Numbered from the stretch's first letter, positions 44,896 to 56,575 are shown. The stretch: DNA of 64,000 nucleotides from Paguma larvata (GCA_030068075.1 CM057825.1:76523123-76587122); one strand, 5' to 3'. Program-made: numbers and translations. The notes: generated from the sequence alone by a model not told the origin.

Positions 44896-45214
44896 ATACC
44901 ACTAATTAAACTGGAAATTGTTGAAGACAGAGTCTGTGTCTTATTATCCATTATATTTCTTGAAGTTATGACTACAGTCTTGTTATGGTAAGAATTTGAT
45001 ATTTATTGAATTGAACTGCAAAATGTGGTGTATATAAGTTAAAAGGGAAGAATAAATATGGAATAACCCAGCCAAATGAAGCAATAGGTAGGAATTGGGA
45101 ATAAGCTGAACCATGACAGAGGAATGGCACTTTAGGCAAGAAAAATAGCTCCGTTATAATTACGATGGTGAACGAAGGGGAGAAACTCGTTGGCCCTTGT
45201 TTTCCTCTAAAGCA

Positions 45215-45440
45215 CTATTTATTGAGCTTTTTCTATGTGCCAGTATATTATATAAATTATTTCATTGATCCCAGTAGCAATCCTACAAGTAGAGACTATT
45301 TTCCTCATTTGGAAAATGAAGAAACTAAGGTTAAGAGAGGCTAACTAATTGCCCTTCTCCATGATCTTGGGATAACTGCAAAGTTATTGACTGAGGCTAG
45401 TAAACTACTCACTTCAACCCCCACCAGTTAAATTGTAATT
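45215..45440 (-). mobile_element. MIR
   Basis: Long reverse MIR: TATTTATTGAGCTTTTTCTA TGTGCCAG, TCATTGATCCCAGTAGCAAT CC, TCATTTGGAAAATGAAGAAA CTAAGGTTAAGAGAGG, CTAATTGCCC. Confidence 0.9.
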
Positions 45441-45868
45441 CCTAATAAGTCATTGTCTTTATTCCCAAACCTTGTTTATGACTGTCGTACTTATTATCGC
45501 AATTAGTTAATTTAATTAAAGAAATTTAAAAATGCATGCAAATTGTAAAAAATGTAATGTAAAAAATGCATGTAATCCAGCTGAATGCTTTTGAAAAATC
45601 TCAGAAAAGGCAAATCGTTGAAAAGTAATTGTTATGTGGAGGACTTCCTGGGAAGTTGGCAGAGTAAAAGGATCCAAAGCTCACCTCGTCCAATGGAGAC
45701 ACCTAAATACACCTACGACTGTGTAAATAACCCAGAAAAGGACCTGAAGACTGGCAGAACAGACTGTCCACAACTAAACGTAGAGAGCTGGCCACATCAA
45801 AAAGGGTAGGAAGGGCAGAGATATGGTCAGGAACCAAACTGTCAGGAACTGCAAGACTGTCTGTGAGA

Positions 45869-46086
45869 GGGGCACCTGGGTGGCTCCGTCGGTTAAGCCT
45901 CCGACTTTAGCTCAGGTCATGATCTCACCGCTTGTGAGCTCAAGCCCCGCATCGAGCTCTGTGCTGACAGCTCAGAGCCTGGAGCCTGCTTTGGATTCTG
46001 TGTGTGTGTCTCTCTCTCGGCCCCTCTTCTGCTTGCTCTCTCTGTGTCTCCCAAAAAACTGAATAAACGTTTTTAAAAAAAAAAAA
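45869..46086 (+). mobile_element. SINEC inserted in the deleted L1
   Basis: Full-length forward copy with (GT)n in the body-to-CT segment. Duplication CTGTGAGA at 45861-45868 and 46089-46096. Confidence 0.95.
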
Positions 46087-46504
46087 GACTGTGAGAGTGA
46101 GGGACACTGAAAGCACGAAGAAGGGGAAAAGATGAAAAGATGCTCAATATCACTAATCATTGGGGAAATGAAGTATCACTTCACACCTGTCAGAGTGACT
46201 AAAATCAAAACACAAGAAACAACAAGTTCTAGTGAGGATGTTGAGAACAAGGAACCCTCGTGCACTGTCGGGTGGGAATGCAAACTGGTGCAGCCACTGT
46301 GGAAAATAGTATGGAAATTCCTTGAAAAAAACTAGAACTATCCTATGATCCAGTAATTGCACTGGATTCTATTTACTCAAAGAATACAAAAACATTAATT
46401 CAAAATGATATATGTAACCCTATATTTATTTCAACATTATTTACAATAGCCAAATTGTGGAAGCAGCCCAAGTGTCCATCAGTAGATGAATGTATAAAGA
46501 AGAT

Positions 46505-46528
46505 GTGGTATATATATATACACACACA
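46505..46528. repeat. (TA)n(CA)n simple repeat
   Basis: TATATATATATACACACACA within the L1 ORF2 end. Confidence 0.85.
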
Positions 46529-46810
46529 ATGGAATTTATTCAGTCTTAAAAAAGAATGAAATTTGCCAAATTTCCCATAACATGGACGGATCTAGGGGTA
46601 TATGCTAAGTGAAATAAGTCAGTCACAGAAAAACAAATACCATATGATTTCACTCATATGTGGAATTTAAGAAACAAAAACTAAGGGGAAAAAAGAGACA
46701 GAACAAAAAAACAGACTCTTAACTACAAGAAAACAAACTGTTGTTACCAGAGGGGAGGTGGATGGGGGAATGAGTGGAAGAGGTGATGGGGATTAGAAGT
46801 ACACTTACCA

Positions 46811-47013
46811 GGGAAAACCTGGGTAGCTCAGTTGGTGAAGTACCTGACTTCGGCTCAGGTGGTGGTCTCCCCATGCATGAGTTCCAGCCCCCCAGCCAGC
46901 TCTGTGCTGACAGCTCAGAGCCTGGAGACTGCTTAAGATTCTGTGTCTCCCTCTCTCTCTGCTCCTCCCCTGCTTGTGCTCTGTTTCTCAAAAATAAATA
47001 AACATTAAAAAAA
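46811..47013 (+). mobile_element. SINEC inserted in the L1 3' UTR
   Basis: Head diverged (GGGAAAACCTGGGTAGCTCA). Duplication AGTACACTTACCA at 46798-46810 against AGTATGCTTATCA at 47015-47027 (diverged). Confidence 0.93.
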
Positions 47014-47027
47014 AAGTATGCTTATCA

Positions 47028-47223
47028 AGGCACCTGGAAGTCTCAATTGATTAAGTGACTGACTCTTGATTTTGGCTCAGGTCGTGATCTCATGGTTGTG
47101 GGATCAAGCCCTGCTTTGGGTTCCATGCTATGCATGGAGCCTGCTTAGGATTCTTTCTCTCTCTCGCTCAGCTCATCCCTCACTCATGCTCTCTCTCAAA
47201 ATAAATAAATAAACTTTAAAAAA
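47028..47223 (+). mobile_element. SINEC inserted beside the preceding SINE
   Basis: Head AGGCACCTGGAAGTCTCAAT, diverged, shortened-body type. The right flank GAATATGTTTATCA (47224-47237) parallels 47014-47027, so both SINEs used almost the same L1 3' UTR target. Confidence 0.92.
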
Positions 47224-47374
47224 GAATATGTTTATCATGATGAGCACTGAGAAATAATTGTTGCATCACTATATTATACACCTGAAAGTAATATAGCACT
47301 ACATATTAATTACATTGACATTTTAAAAAATTAAAAAGAAAGAAAAAGAAAAAAAGGAATGCAAATGTTATGTG

Positions 47375-49780
47375 AGTTGGATGACTGTAAAATATTGGGG
47401 AACAATCTTAAAACTCTAGAAGGATTCTGCATTTAAGCTGCTTCCCAAGTATGTTGACATTCTTGCTGCTCTTTAAAGAAAATAAACATGGAAACGATAA
47501 ACCATTAATTATGGGTGTTGTCGATGAAAGGTAAACAAAACAAAAACACCCAACACTCCATTCAGCAGACCTATCCCAAAAGAAAAGATACTGGTAAACA
47601 TCAAACGATTGGCAGATGAATATGAGTTTCTGTGTTTTAATTAAAACAAAATGTTTTAGGAGATAGAGGCAACATTTTTGGTGATTCTCCACTTTAATCA
47701 GCTCTCTTTGATGAGCTGATTCACAACGAGCCCTAAGGTCACTGTTCACTTAAACAAACAGCAATAGAATTAGAGTTCCGTGCTCAGCAAGTGACTGGCA
47801 GGCACATAGAAAGAGCTCAAAACATTAGCGAGTAGTATTATCATCTGCATGTGATGCAGTTAGGACTAGTAACTGCTGGGACTGACTTTGGCAAATAAAT
47901 GTTAAATGATGATTATTAACCGCTACGAATTAATTCAAACCGGATGCAGATCTCAGGTTCTTCCCCAAAGATAATAATGCTAACTGGGTCATTGGTTTTT
48001 CCCTTATCCAGTATTAAAGTCTAGGAAAATTTTTATTGAACAGAATAAGTTGTCTTTTTCTTTTTCTTAAAGAAATCTCATAAAAATCTAGTGTGGACTA
48101 GTTTATCAGACTGTGTCAGAGTTAATAGGGAAGGGAAAAACCTACTGTTATAAGTGACTTCAGTCAGAAATTACAGCCCAGGCATGTTTTTTTAAGAATG
48201 CTATTATAAAGACAATGTGTCTCATTACTGCCTCTCCCTACCATTCATTTTTAATTATTGATATCACTTGGTCCTTCCATCTTTGCCCAGACAAATATAA
48301 CATTTCAACATTAAAGAGGCTAGAGAGGCAGTGACTAAATAGAAAAAAGTGAATGATTTAAAGAAATGGATTAAGCTTGGTTACCCACAAGCTACAACTT
48401 ATTCCTTCACTTTCCGTGGGGGTGGGGATTCTGGAGCGCTTGTCATAAATGAACACTACCTACCTTCATCCAGTCCACCTCTAAGGGCTACGGCAGAGAA
48501 GAGCGCAAAAGGAAAGGTGTATGTGAGTGGGTGTGTTCTTGGGTAACCCGTCCCCGCTCATTCCTGTCCCTTATGTTACACAACTGTTCTCTGTATATTC
48601 TCTCACAGAGCTGCAGCTAGACTTTACCCTTAAATGGATGACAACATTATCAATGTATTCTCTCCTTGGGGCATATACTGGGATAGTCTAGCCTTTGGAT
48701 GTGTGTCTAGCATTGAGGAGAATGGTAAGAACTTTGTATCCATGTGAAATAGATGACCCTCGAGACCCTGTATTACTTTTTAAAGCAGAAAGCTATCCCA
48801 GCAGGTATTTACCAGAAGATTAGATCTCTAGATCAAACACACACACTTTTAAACAGATACATAGCAATGTTACAGATGAGGCTCTGCTAGCAATCCTTCC
48901 TCCCACATGTAGGCACACGTGTGTGAACTTGTGAGCTCTCTGGCAGTACTCAGAGAACACAGAAAACTGAATGAACCATCAAATAACCAGACCCGTTTCC
49001 TGGGCTCCTGACTTCTATGATTGCTTTCTCCTCTGAGCACTTACTATCTCATAGCCTAACACCTGACTCCACACCAGATCCCCGACTTTGAGGGCATGTG
49101 TGTGAGGGTCTCCTAGCTAGCCAGGCTGTGAGTTTTTTGAAGGCAGGACAATGTCATGCATTGGCTTATATTCTCCATCGTGCCTAGCACAAAACTTTAT
49201 AAGAGATTGATAGATGCTAAGAAGAGGGCCTATCGGATCAACAGAGAGGACTATCATACACAGAATCCAAATAGCATCGAAGCTCTTTTTGGCTCAGGTT
49301 GCCAGCTATGTCACCTTCCAGGATTTTGGTTGCCCCATTGTAGATTTCTTTCTGTTCCCCAGAAGTTGTCTGTGTGTTCATTAATTCATATTACTATGAC
49401 GTGAAGTGAAGGCAATTCTATAAATTTCTATTGCAGCCAGGGTGGAGCCAACTCCTATATTCTTCTTCAAAATCCAATTCCTTTCATCAAGTTATCACCT
49501 AGGCCAGCTGCCAGGGGTACCAACTGGAAGACCCAGATCTGATGTAAAGAGTTAAACAGCTCAAGTATGCCCCACAGGCCTCTTTACCTAAAGGTCCATG
49601 AACTGGGTGACAGTGAGAACACTGGCATTGGAGAGCTTAACAAAGTGTCCAGGGTCTCAAAAACATGATGCCACATAATATACTAAAGCTCATTGTAACT
49701 AGAATGAGAGGATTGATACTGCCTTCTAAGCTGGAGAAGCTCAAGCAAACCTGTTTGGCCTCCCCTTGATTCCTGAAAAT
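47375..49780. other. Mostly unique non-coding DNA
   Basis: 2.4 kb without SINE or L1. A possible MIR 3' end lies at 47785-47850 (ACTGGCAGGCACATAGAAAG AGCTCAAAAC). A 113-codon minus-strand frame (47408-47749) has no domain. No exon is supported. Confidence 0.45.
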
Positions 49781-49784
49781 TAGA

Positions 49785-50250
49785 GCTAGTATTTATTGGA
49801 CATTTGACTGTATGTGCTAGTGCTTGGCATGCATATCTCATCAAAACTTTCTACACTTTATGTGCTAAGTACTACTTTCAGTCTCATTGCCAAAGAGGAA
49901 ATAGATGTGAAAATCAATTAAGAACTGAGCCTGGGTGGCTCAATCGGTTAAGCTTCCGACTTCAGCTCAGGTCATGATCTCACAGCTTGTGGGTTTGAGC
50001 CCTGCATCGGGCACTGTGCTGCCAGCTCAGAGCCTGGAGCCTGCTTCAGATTCTGTGTCTCCTTCTCTCTCTCTGTCCCTCCCCCCTCACACTCTGTCTC
50101 TCTCTCTCTCTCTCTCTCTCTTCCAAAAATAAACATTAAAAAAATTTTTGTTAATAAAAAAAAGGAACATACCCAGGATCACATGGTTGGTTAGTTAGAG
50201 CTGGGATTCACACCCAGGCAGTCTGAATCTATGGCCGGTTGTCCAGATAA
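49785..50250 (-). mobile_element. MIR split by a SINE
   Basis: 49785-49925 (GAGCTAGTATTTATTGGACA, TCTACACTTTATGTGCTAAG, CAAAGAGGAAATAGATG) and 50164-50250 (CCCAGGATCACATGGTTGGT, GAGCTGGGATTCACACCCAG GCAGTCTGA) are the two halves of one reverse MIR. Confidence 0.85.
49927..50163 (+). mobile_element. SINEC inserted in MIR
   Basis: Forward copy missing the first few head bases (GAGCCTGGGTGGCTCAATCG), with (CT)n near 50096-50121 and A-tail. No clear target-site duplication was read. Confidence 0.93.
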
Positions 50251-51700
50251 TTAGCTTTTTTGCCTCCTTGAAGGCAACCTTCAGTGAACATAAAGGACTC
50301 TCTCATTTTTCTCTCTCCTGTCACCCTCACCATCAATATTCTCTGTTTAAGGGGCAACTTCAAATGGCTCTAGGCCTTCTACATTTAGCTGAATTTCTTA
50401 GCCTCTCGGAATTTCTTGCCATATCCTGAGGGTGGGATGGGAGCTTTTCAGGGACCCTGGCCCATTTACAAGGCACTGTTCCTCTGCTTGGTTACCATCA
50501 TTAAGGATATAAAGGGGGCCTCTGACAATGGGCTCTTGCCTTCAAGTGATATACAGCCTTGCAAACACAGGTTTCTTTAAATAACCAGAGGACAGGCCAA
50601 TATATAATCACATGACAACATGATCCAGTTGTCTAGGAGAATGGGACAGTGGATGCAGTAGGGAATTACAAAAAGATTGGCAGGCAGTATTAAGAACCCA
50701 TTCAAGGTTAGTGTTCATGTATTCAAATGAGACTAGTTGGCCTGGTGACATTTTCTAGTCATGCTCAGCTATGCGAGGGCACCACAGGCAGAGAGTGCTA
50801 GACCTGGATTGGGGTTTTGCTGAGAAAGTATCATAAGTACAGTTGAAATATGTTCAAGGGAGTGATTAGAGTGGTTGACCACGGAGGTGGAAAGGGAAGA
50901 CATGTGGGATGTGGGACAGCGTAAACGTGCCGATGACACTAGAATCCCGCCGGTATGAGGACCGTCGGGTTCAGGGCGTGAAAGGGGCTACGTGAGTGCT
51001 GTGGAAAATCAGAATAGATATTATTTATAGGGGCCAGAATATTTGGAGGAGGTTTCCTTGAAGGTGGTAGGACTTAGTCTGAGGATTAAGAACAGATAAG
51101 AACGTGGGTTGATTAGTCAAAGGATAGAAAACAGAACATTGAGGAATATACGAGCAAGGGCATGAAGCCTGCACTGAAGATCGTGAACTTAGAAAATAGT
51201 AAGGAAACCAGCCCTACTAGGATAGAAAGATCAGTTTGGAGAGTGGTACGGCATAAAGTTTGATAACAAGACCCGGGTACAGGGAGTTGACGGACTATTT
51301 CCATCTCCCAATTACTCCAAAACAAATCTGTATACTTCATATATTCCTTTGTTTGCCAGTGATTGTGAATAAGGTCTCTGCAATTTAAGTGAATAATATT
51401 GCCCTTGTCTTAAAACCTCGTCACATTTTATCCGTAACTCTTCCCTCTGTTTCCGACACCTTTTATTGGTCGCATATGGTGAATTTATGTGTTTGCCTTA
51501 CAGTGTTCTGTGTCGAATACATAATTTAGTGCAGCTACAGTTGCCTAAAACAGAGATTCAAGATACATTCTGAAACTTCTAAAAGCTTAACTAAAAACGT
51601 CCAACTGAACAGATTCAAACAGTGACCTGAAGAGGCCATCGCCATTCCTAGTTAAAAACAACCAAATGCAAAATATTAAACTTTATATAATCAAGCCAAG
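50251..51700. other. Mostly unique non-coding DNA
   Basis: 1.45 kb with no SINE or L1. It may contain decayed L2 (50870-51060), not securely assigned. No gene. Confidence 0.4.
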
Positions 51701-51714
51701 TCCCCATGTTTCGC

Positions 51715-52390
51715 ATCACTTGTTCATTCAACATTTGAGCACCACCAGTAAGCCAAGAATCTGGTGGGTAATGGGGATGCAGAAGGAAAAGGAGCAGCCT
51801 TTCCCAGGCTGGTGCGTAAGACAAACAAGTGGAAAGTTACTACTGGGAATATAAGTGCTACGATGGAAGTAAACGCAGGGAGCAATAGGAAAGACTTCTC
51901 ACCCGGAAGCAGATGACAAGCCGGGGAAGATGTTGGAAAGGTGTTGGTGTTTCAGCTAGGTTTTGAAATTCTAGCAGCAGTCATTTCACCAGCTACGAAG
52001 TGGCAGAAGGGGTCCCTAGGGGAGGAAGCAGCAAGTGGAAAGGCTCAAATGAGAGGAAGGCTGTCTTTCTTCCTCTTCAGAGACAGAAGACAGCTCCCAA
52101 GGAATTCAGTATCTTGGAGTAACAAGCAGTTACTTGGGGATAGTGGGGGAGCTGAGGCAGGGGGAATAAGCAGGGCCAGACGGAAAGGACTGTATGCGTT
52201 CTACAACGGATGCAATTTGGAGTCACTGATAAAAGTTAAGCAAAGGAGGGATGGTACACAATACAGACTAGAAAGCTCATTCCAGATGGCGGCAAGGAAA
52301 TCAGCTAAGAGAATTTTGCAGTAATTCTGGGAGAAATGACAGAGCCTTGAACAAATGGAGCTATGGCGGAGCAAACCAACACCACAACCC
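51715..52390 (-). mobile_element. L2 fragment, long
   Basis: Reverse L2 in order: TTGTTCATTCAACATTTGAG CACC, GGATGCAGAAGG, the AAGTGCTACGATGGAAG block, GGGCCAGACGGAAAGGACTG, then TTTTGCAGTAATTCTGGGAG AAATGA. It accounts for the 127-codon open frame at 51941-52324. Confidence 0.72.
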
Positions 52391-53170
52391 TTTAGGAAGT
52401 GGACTCTGTGTGGTGACTGATTATGTAGGAACTAATGGAGCAAAGGAACCAAGAGATGCTTTCCATCTTCCAAAGATCTCACCAGGGTGCAAAATCAATT
52501 CATTCCTTAGATCACTCTAGAAGTGTGAAAGCCCAGTAAAAAGTTGAGTCGTGAAGCTTCTCTTTTATCCAGGGGAGGGTGAGTTTCTTTGAGTTCAGGC
52601 TTTGATTTGTAGTCTCCAGGAGAAAATTTGGATGCACTGTCTTTAAAAAAAATCTAAATTTACTTGTTAAAGTGATTCTTTTTATGATAATTAATAATAA
52701 ATTACTGGCGATCTTACACAGCCACATACTGAAGCTTTAGTTGTTTTCTCTTTGTCAAATCTTTAAGATACCATGTGGCTGGAACTTTCTCCACCTATAT
52801 TCCCTCTCAGTACTACCTTCCTTATCTGATTAGCATGAGTCAGAGTAGTAGCTCCGGTATCTGAAAACTTCAGAAGGATGAGGAAATAAGAATAAGCAGA
52901 GGTCTCCAACATGTGTTTGATATGATGAGATCACATTTGTCCTCAAAGCAAGAAATATTCTTTGCCATTTTAGTGGTCTGATTTTTTAAACTAAAAATCC
53001 ATCCATATGTGCCCACATTCTAAATGACGAATGCCATTCATTTTACCTACTTCAAGTGAAATAGAGTCATTGTTTGAAGAAAAGATAATAGGATTACAGC
53101 TGTTAAGTCTTTTCCACTGGGAACTGAATGGCAGTTGAGTAGTCACTGTGTGGTTCAGCCACAAGTCTGG
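52391..53170. other. Unassigned non-coding DNA
   Basis: No named repeat or gene. Confidence 0.4.
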
Positions 53171-53175
53171 GTCAC

Positions 53176-53222
53176 GCCACTACCACCACCACCACCACCA
53201 CTACCACCACCACCATCACCGC
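53176..53222. repeat. (CCA)n trinucleotide microsatellite
   Basis: About 15 CCA units with CTA and TCA interruptions. Gives a valine run on the minus strand that is not a real protein. Confidence 0.95.
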
Positions 53223-54130
53223 CTCGAGCCAGAGTGGAACTGACACACAAGGTGGGGTGGGGACAGAAATTGCAGGAGAGGAAGGAAAAGAGAAATCTGT
53301 CATCTTAAAGAAAAAAAGAAAGAAAACTAAAATTCCTCCTTTTAGGTTTGAAGAGACAATGCGAGACATACAGCTGTGCGAAAAGCTGCTTCATGTCACA
53401 TTTCTCTTGTCACAGTGGACATTTGGGTCGTGCGGAATCAGCTTCTCTTTGTCTCGCTTTTCCTTGCTAACCCCAGGCAAGATGCTGCAGTGCATAATGG
53501 GGGGGAGGGGTGACCTCCGTCTCAATGCCAAACGGATGACTACATAACCATAGAAAACCAAATCCTTGTCGTTGGACTCCAACACCCATTTTGTTCATTC
53601 GCGGCTTCTGACTTCCTTTTGGAACTGCTTTCTTGAGATGCTCAGATGTGGCCTTCAAAGTCTCTTTCTCGTGGGAATTGCTTTTTCAAAAGTTATGTAA
53701 GCCCTATGTACAAGAGTCCAATAACAGTACTTGTTACTGGCCGCAGCTAGAGGATGAATGGAAACACAGTAGAGGAGAAGATGAAGAGCTTACCTAGCTG
53801 CATCTCGTGAGGAATTGAAGCTGCTTTGAAAGGTATGCTCATAATTCCTCGCCTGACCTTTGGGCAGAGTAATTTGAAAGTTTTAATACTGTTGTCGCCA
53901 TTTTTCACATGTGGAAAGGAAACAGACTGGTTAAGTATAAGGCTGGCATAAATTTTTAAAATACATTAGGGTCCATAGAGATTTTTTTTAACCATTATTA
54001 ACACTGTGATTTTCCCATGGAGCTTCCATGTTTTCGTTTTTGCCTCATCCCACTATATTAGGCTAAGAATTATGGTACTTAAGCCTTCCTGAGCCGTTGG
54101 GAGAATGTAAAAGCCATGTAAGGTCCAGCT
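53223..54130. other. Unassigned non-coding DNA
   Basis: About 900 bases without SINE, L1 or named repeat. Overlapping short frames on both strands. Confidence 0.4.
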
Positions 54131-54400
54131 GTATCAGTTAGAACTCTTTTGGTTGCAAGTGACAGAAACCCATCTCAAATAGGCTTAAGCAGAAAGAATT
54201 TATTGGTTCCTATAAGTGATAAGCCCAGCAGCATTCTAGCTTCCAATATTGCTGGATCAACATGCCTAACAATGACAAGCGGACTCTTTCTCTCTTTCCA
54301 AGTCATAGATCTGCTTTCCCTTATGCTGGCTTTCTTTCTGGATGTGGTAGTAAGATGACTGTCAGCAGCCCCAGGCTTGGCAGAGCCAGTAGAAAGCATT
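54130..54400. repeat. Probable old interspersed repeat, family not named
   Basis: GGTTGCAAGTGACAGAAACC, AGGCTTAAGCAGAAAGAATT TATTGG and the GGCTGG/TCTGCTTTCC pattern are typical of a common old mammalian repeat. I am not sure of its name or class. Confidence 0.45.
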
Positions 54401-55018
54401 TCTATTTCTAAATAATCCCTTTAGCTCTCACTGCCCATCCTTGAACCAAGCACAGTGGTCAAAAGGTTACGGTATGGTTAGCATACTCTAACTGGAGCTT
54501 CATTGAGATCACAAAGACAATTTGAGAAGATGCATAGTTTTCCAAAGAAAAAGTGGGTTACTAATATCAAAATGGGAATGAGTACCATAAGAGGCAGTGT
54601 TGGCAACCTGTCCAAAATCCACTTTCCTCTCCTTTCCCTGATTATGTTTACTCCTTTATGTATGGCTGTGGACTCAGTGAAGGTGTAAAGGCGTGAGAAG
54701 GCTGACCAGGCACAAAGTGTCAGAGTCCAAGCAGGATGAGGAAGGCATCCAGTTCATAGGACAACACTGACAGCATGTAACAGCACAAGTGTAGTGAGGG
54801 GGGCATCCATGCGAGAAAGGGGGTGGCGATGGCTTATAGGAGATGGGTTACATATAGGTGATTGATCAAAGGAGGAATACATTAAAAATAATTGTGGCTA
54901 GGGTTCTCAGTGTTGGAAAAGGGAGTTACAGATATAGAAAAGGAGAAAACTAGAGAACCTCATAGTGTTGGATTGGAATTGGAGGTATTATCATGAATTT
55001 ATGGATTTTAGCTGATCT
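54401..55018. other. Unassigned non-coding DNA
   Basis: Nothing recognisable. Confidence 0.4.
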
Positions 55019-55034
55019 GTATAGATAGATAGAT

Positions 55035-55089
<55 letters not shown>
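55019..55089. repeat. (GATA)n tetranucleotide microsatellite
   Basis: About 17 units with one GATGATA interruption near 55034. A pure tetranucleotide run of this kind is usually highly polymorphic. Confidence 0.97.
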
Positions 55090-55660
55090 GTATGTATTAC
55101 CGGTCTGCGTTCATGAAGACAGGCCAAGGAACAGAAATACTTCATGACCATGAGCAAACCTAATAATGACCTGATGTTGTCTTCTAAATACCATTCTCTG
55201 CTGAAAGGAACCAAGGTTCCTTATCAATGGCTGATTCCAGGTCTTGGCAAGAAAACTATGAGATAAGCCTGGGGTATCTTGCAGTGGCAAAAAGTAAGGA
55301 AGTGCTCAAAAAAAGATGAATATATCTTGAAAGGATACAGGAACCAATGTTAAGGGGTTCCAAATGGTTAATCTGGGACAATTTGAACAACAAAATGCAT
55401 AATCTTAGCAGTGGATTATAACCCATTGAATAAAAACAGGAATTCAAGACTATACTAACATAATTAAACAAATGAGGAGGAAGAGAAAGTCCTCACTCAC
55501 AGTAGAATTCCAATTAATGAAGATGGAAGCAATGGTGAAAATAGGAAATTACCATTTGGCAAACACCACAGTGACAATTATTTCAGGCAAGAATCATCAT
55601 TGGATGCTAAAATTAGAGTAAAAATGTATAATAAACTATCTACAGAATGAGCTCCTTGCC
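55090..55660. other. Unassigned non-coding DNA
   Basis: No named repeat. Confidence 0.4.
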
Positions 55661-55664
55661 TTGT

Positions 55665-56168
55665 GATAGGGTTATATCCCAATAAAGCTGTTGCAAGTTT
55701 AAAGTATTGTAAGCTAAAAATTCACTTATATGCCTAACCTACCGCACATCATAGCTTAGCCTAATGTAACTTAAACGTTCTCAGGCACTTACATTAGCCT
55801 ACAGTTGGGCAAAATCATCTAACACAAAGCCTATTTTATAATAAGGTATTGAATATCTCATGTAATTTATTGAACACTGTACTGAAAGTAAAAAACAAAC
55901 AAACAAACAAACCAGAATGGTTGTGTGGGTACAGAATGGTTATAAGACCATCAGTGGTTTACCCCCATGAAGTATGGCTGACTGGTAGCTGTGGCTCACT
56001 GCCTCTGCCCAAAATCCTGAGAGTGTTGAACACAAATGACTATCCTAGGAAAAGATCAAAATTCAAACTTTGAAGTACAGTTTCTGCTGAATGCAAATTG
56101 TTTTGGCATCTAGATAAACTAAAAAAATTGTAAGTCAAATCATCGTTAAGTTGGGGACTATCTATACT
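55665..56168 (+). mobile_element. Tigger/pogo-like non-autonomous DNA transposon
   Basis: CTACCGCACATCATAGCTTA GCCTAATG, ACTTACATTAGCCTACAGTT GGGC, GTACTGAAAGTAAAAAAC, GGGTACAGAATGGTTATAAG and the end AAGTTGGGGACTATCTATAC T match a common Tigger-related family in order. It has an internal CAAA expansion at 55892-55911. No coding capacity. Confidence 0.78.
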
Positions 56169-56244
56169 CTCAAAGTAACTAAAGTTATTTAGTAACTTTA
56201 CAGTGGGAAAATCTGGTAGACACCACTGAATCAAGTGGTTAAAG

Positions 56245-56575
56245 TCAATATTACCAAGGTGGGGGGTGGAGAGTAGGTGAAATGGGTGAAAGTGGTTAAA
56301 AGATACAAGCTTCTAGTTGTAAGGTAAATAAGACCTGGAGATGTAATATACAGTAAGTTAATAATACCATATTATATATTGGAAGTTGCTAAGAGAGTAG
56401 ACCTTAAGAGTTCTCATCCCAAAAAAAGTATTGTAGCTATGTGTAGATATAAATGTTAACTAGATTTATTGTGTGATCATTTCACAACACATATAATTTG
56501 TTGTATCATTATGTTATATACCTGAAACTGATACAATGTTATGTATCACTTACATCTCAGTTTTTAAAAAGTTAA
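56245..56575 (+). mobile_element. L1 3' end fragment
   Basis: AAATGGGTGAAAGTGGTTAA AAG, GGAAGTTGCTAAGAGAGTAG, ATGTTAACTAGATTTATTGT G, TTATATACCTGAAACTGATA C: L1M 3' UTR end, 5'-truncated. Confidence 0.85.

Larger units (their letters stand above)
43260..45015 (+). mobile_element. L2 split by an antisense L1
   Basis: 43260-43885 follows L2 forward (AATGGCTCTCTATTTTCTAT TGCACAGAATGC, CCCTGTGGGAATACTTTTCT TTTG, ACTTCTCACATTTTGCCTTG). The matching L2 3' end (GAAGACAGAGTCTGTGTCTT ATTATCC ... ATTTATTGAATTGAA) resumes at about 44905-45015. The gap is filled by a reverse L1. Confidence 0.78.
45639..47362 (+). mobile_element. Internally deleted carnivore L1 with both ends and TSD
   Basis: A single L1 insertion framed by AATTGTTATGTG (45627-45638) and AAATGTTATGTG (47363-47374). 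It starts with L1 5' UTR sequence (GCTCACCTCGTCC...GTGTAAATAACCCAGAAAAG, GACTGGCAGAACAGACTGTC, AAAAGGGTAGGAAGGGCAGA). It then jumps near 46097-46135 to the last part of ORF2 (GATGCTCAATATCACTAATC), followed by the 3' UTR ending ACCTGAAAGTAATATAGC. ORF1 and most of ORF2 are missing. Without its three later SINEs it is about 1.1 kb. Confidence 0.82.

Noticed and set aside
51941..52324. 127-codon frame
   Set aside because: The sequence follows old L2 in reverse orientation, so the frame is incidental.
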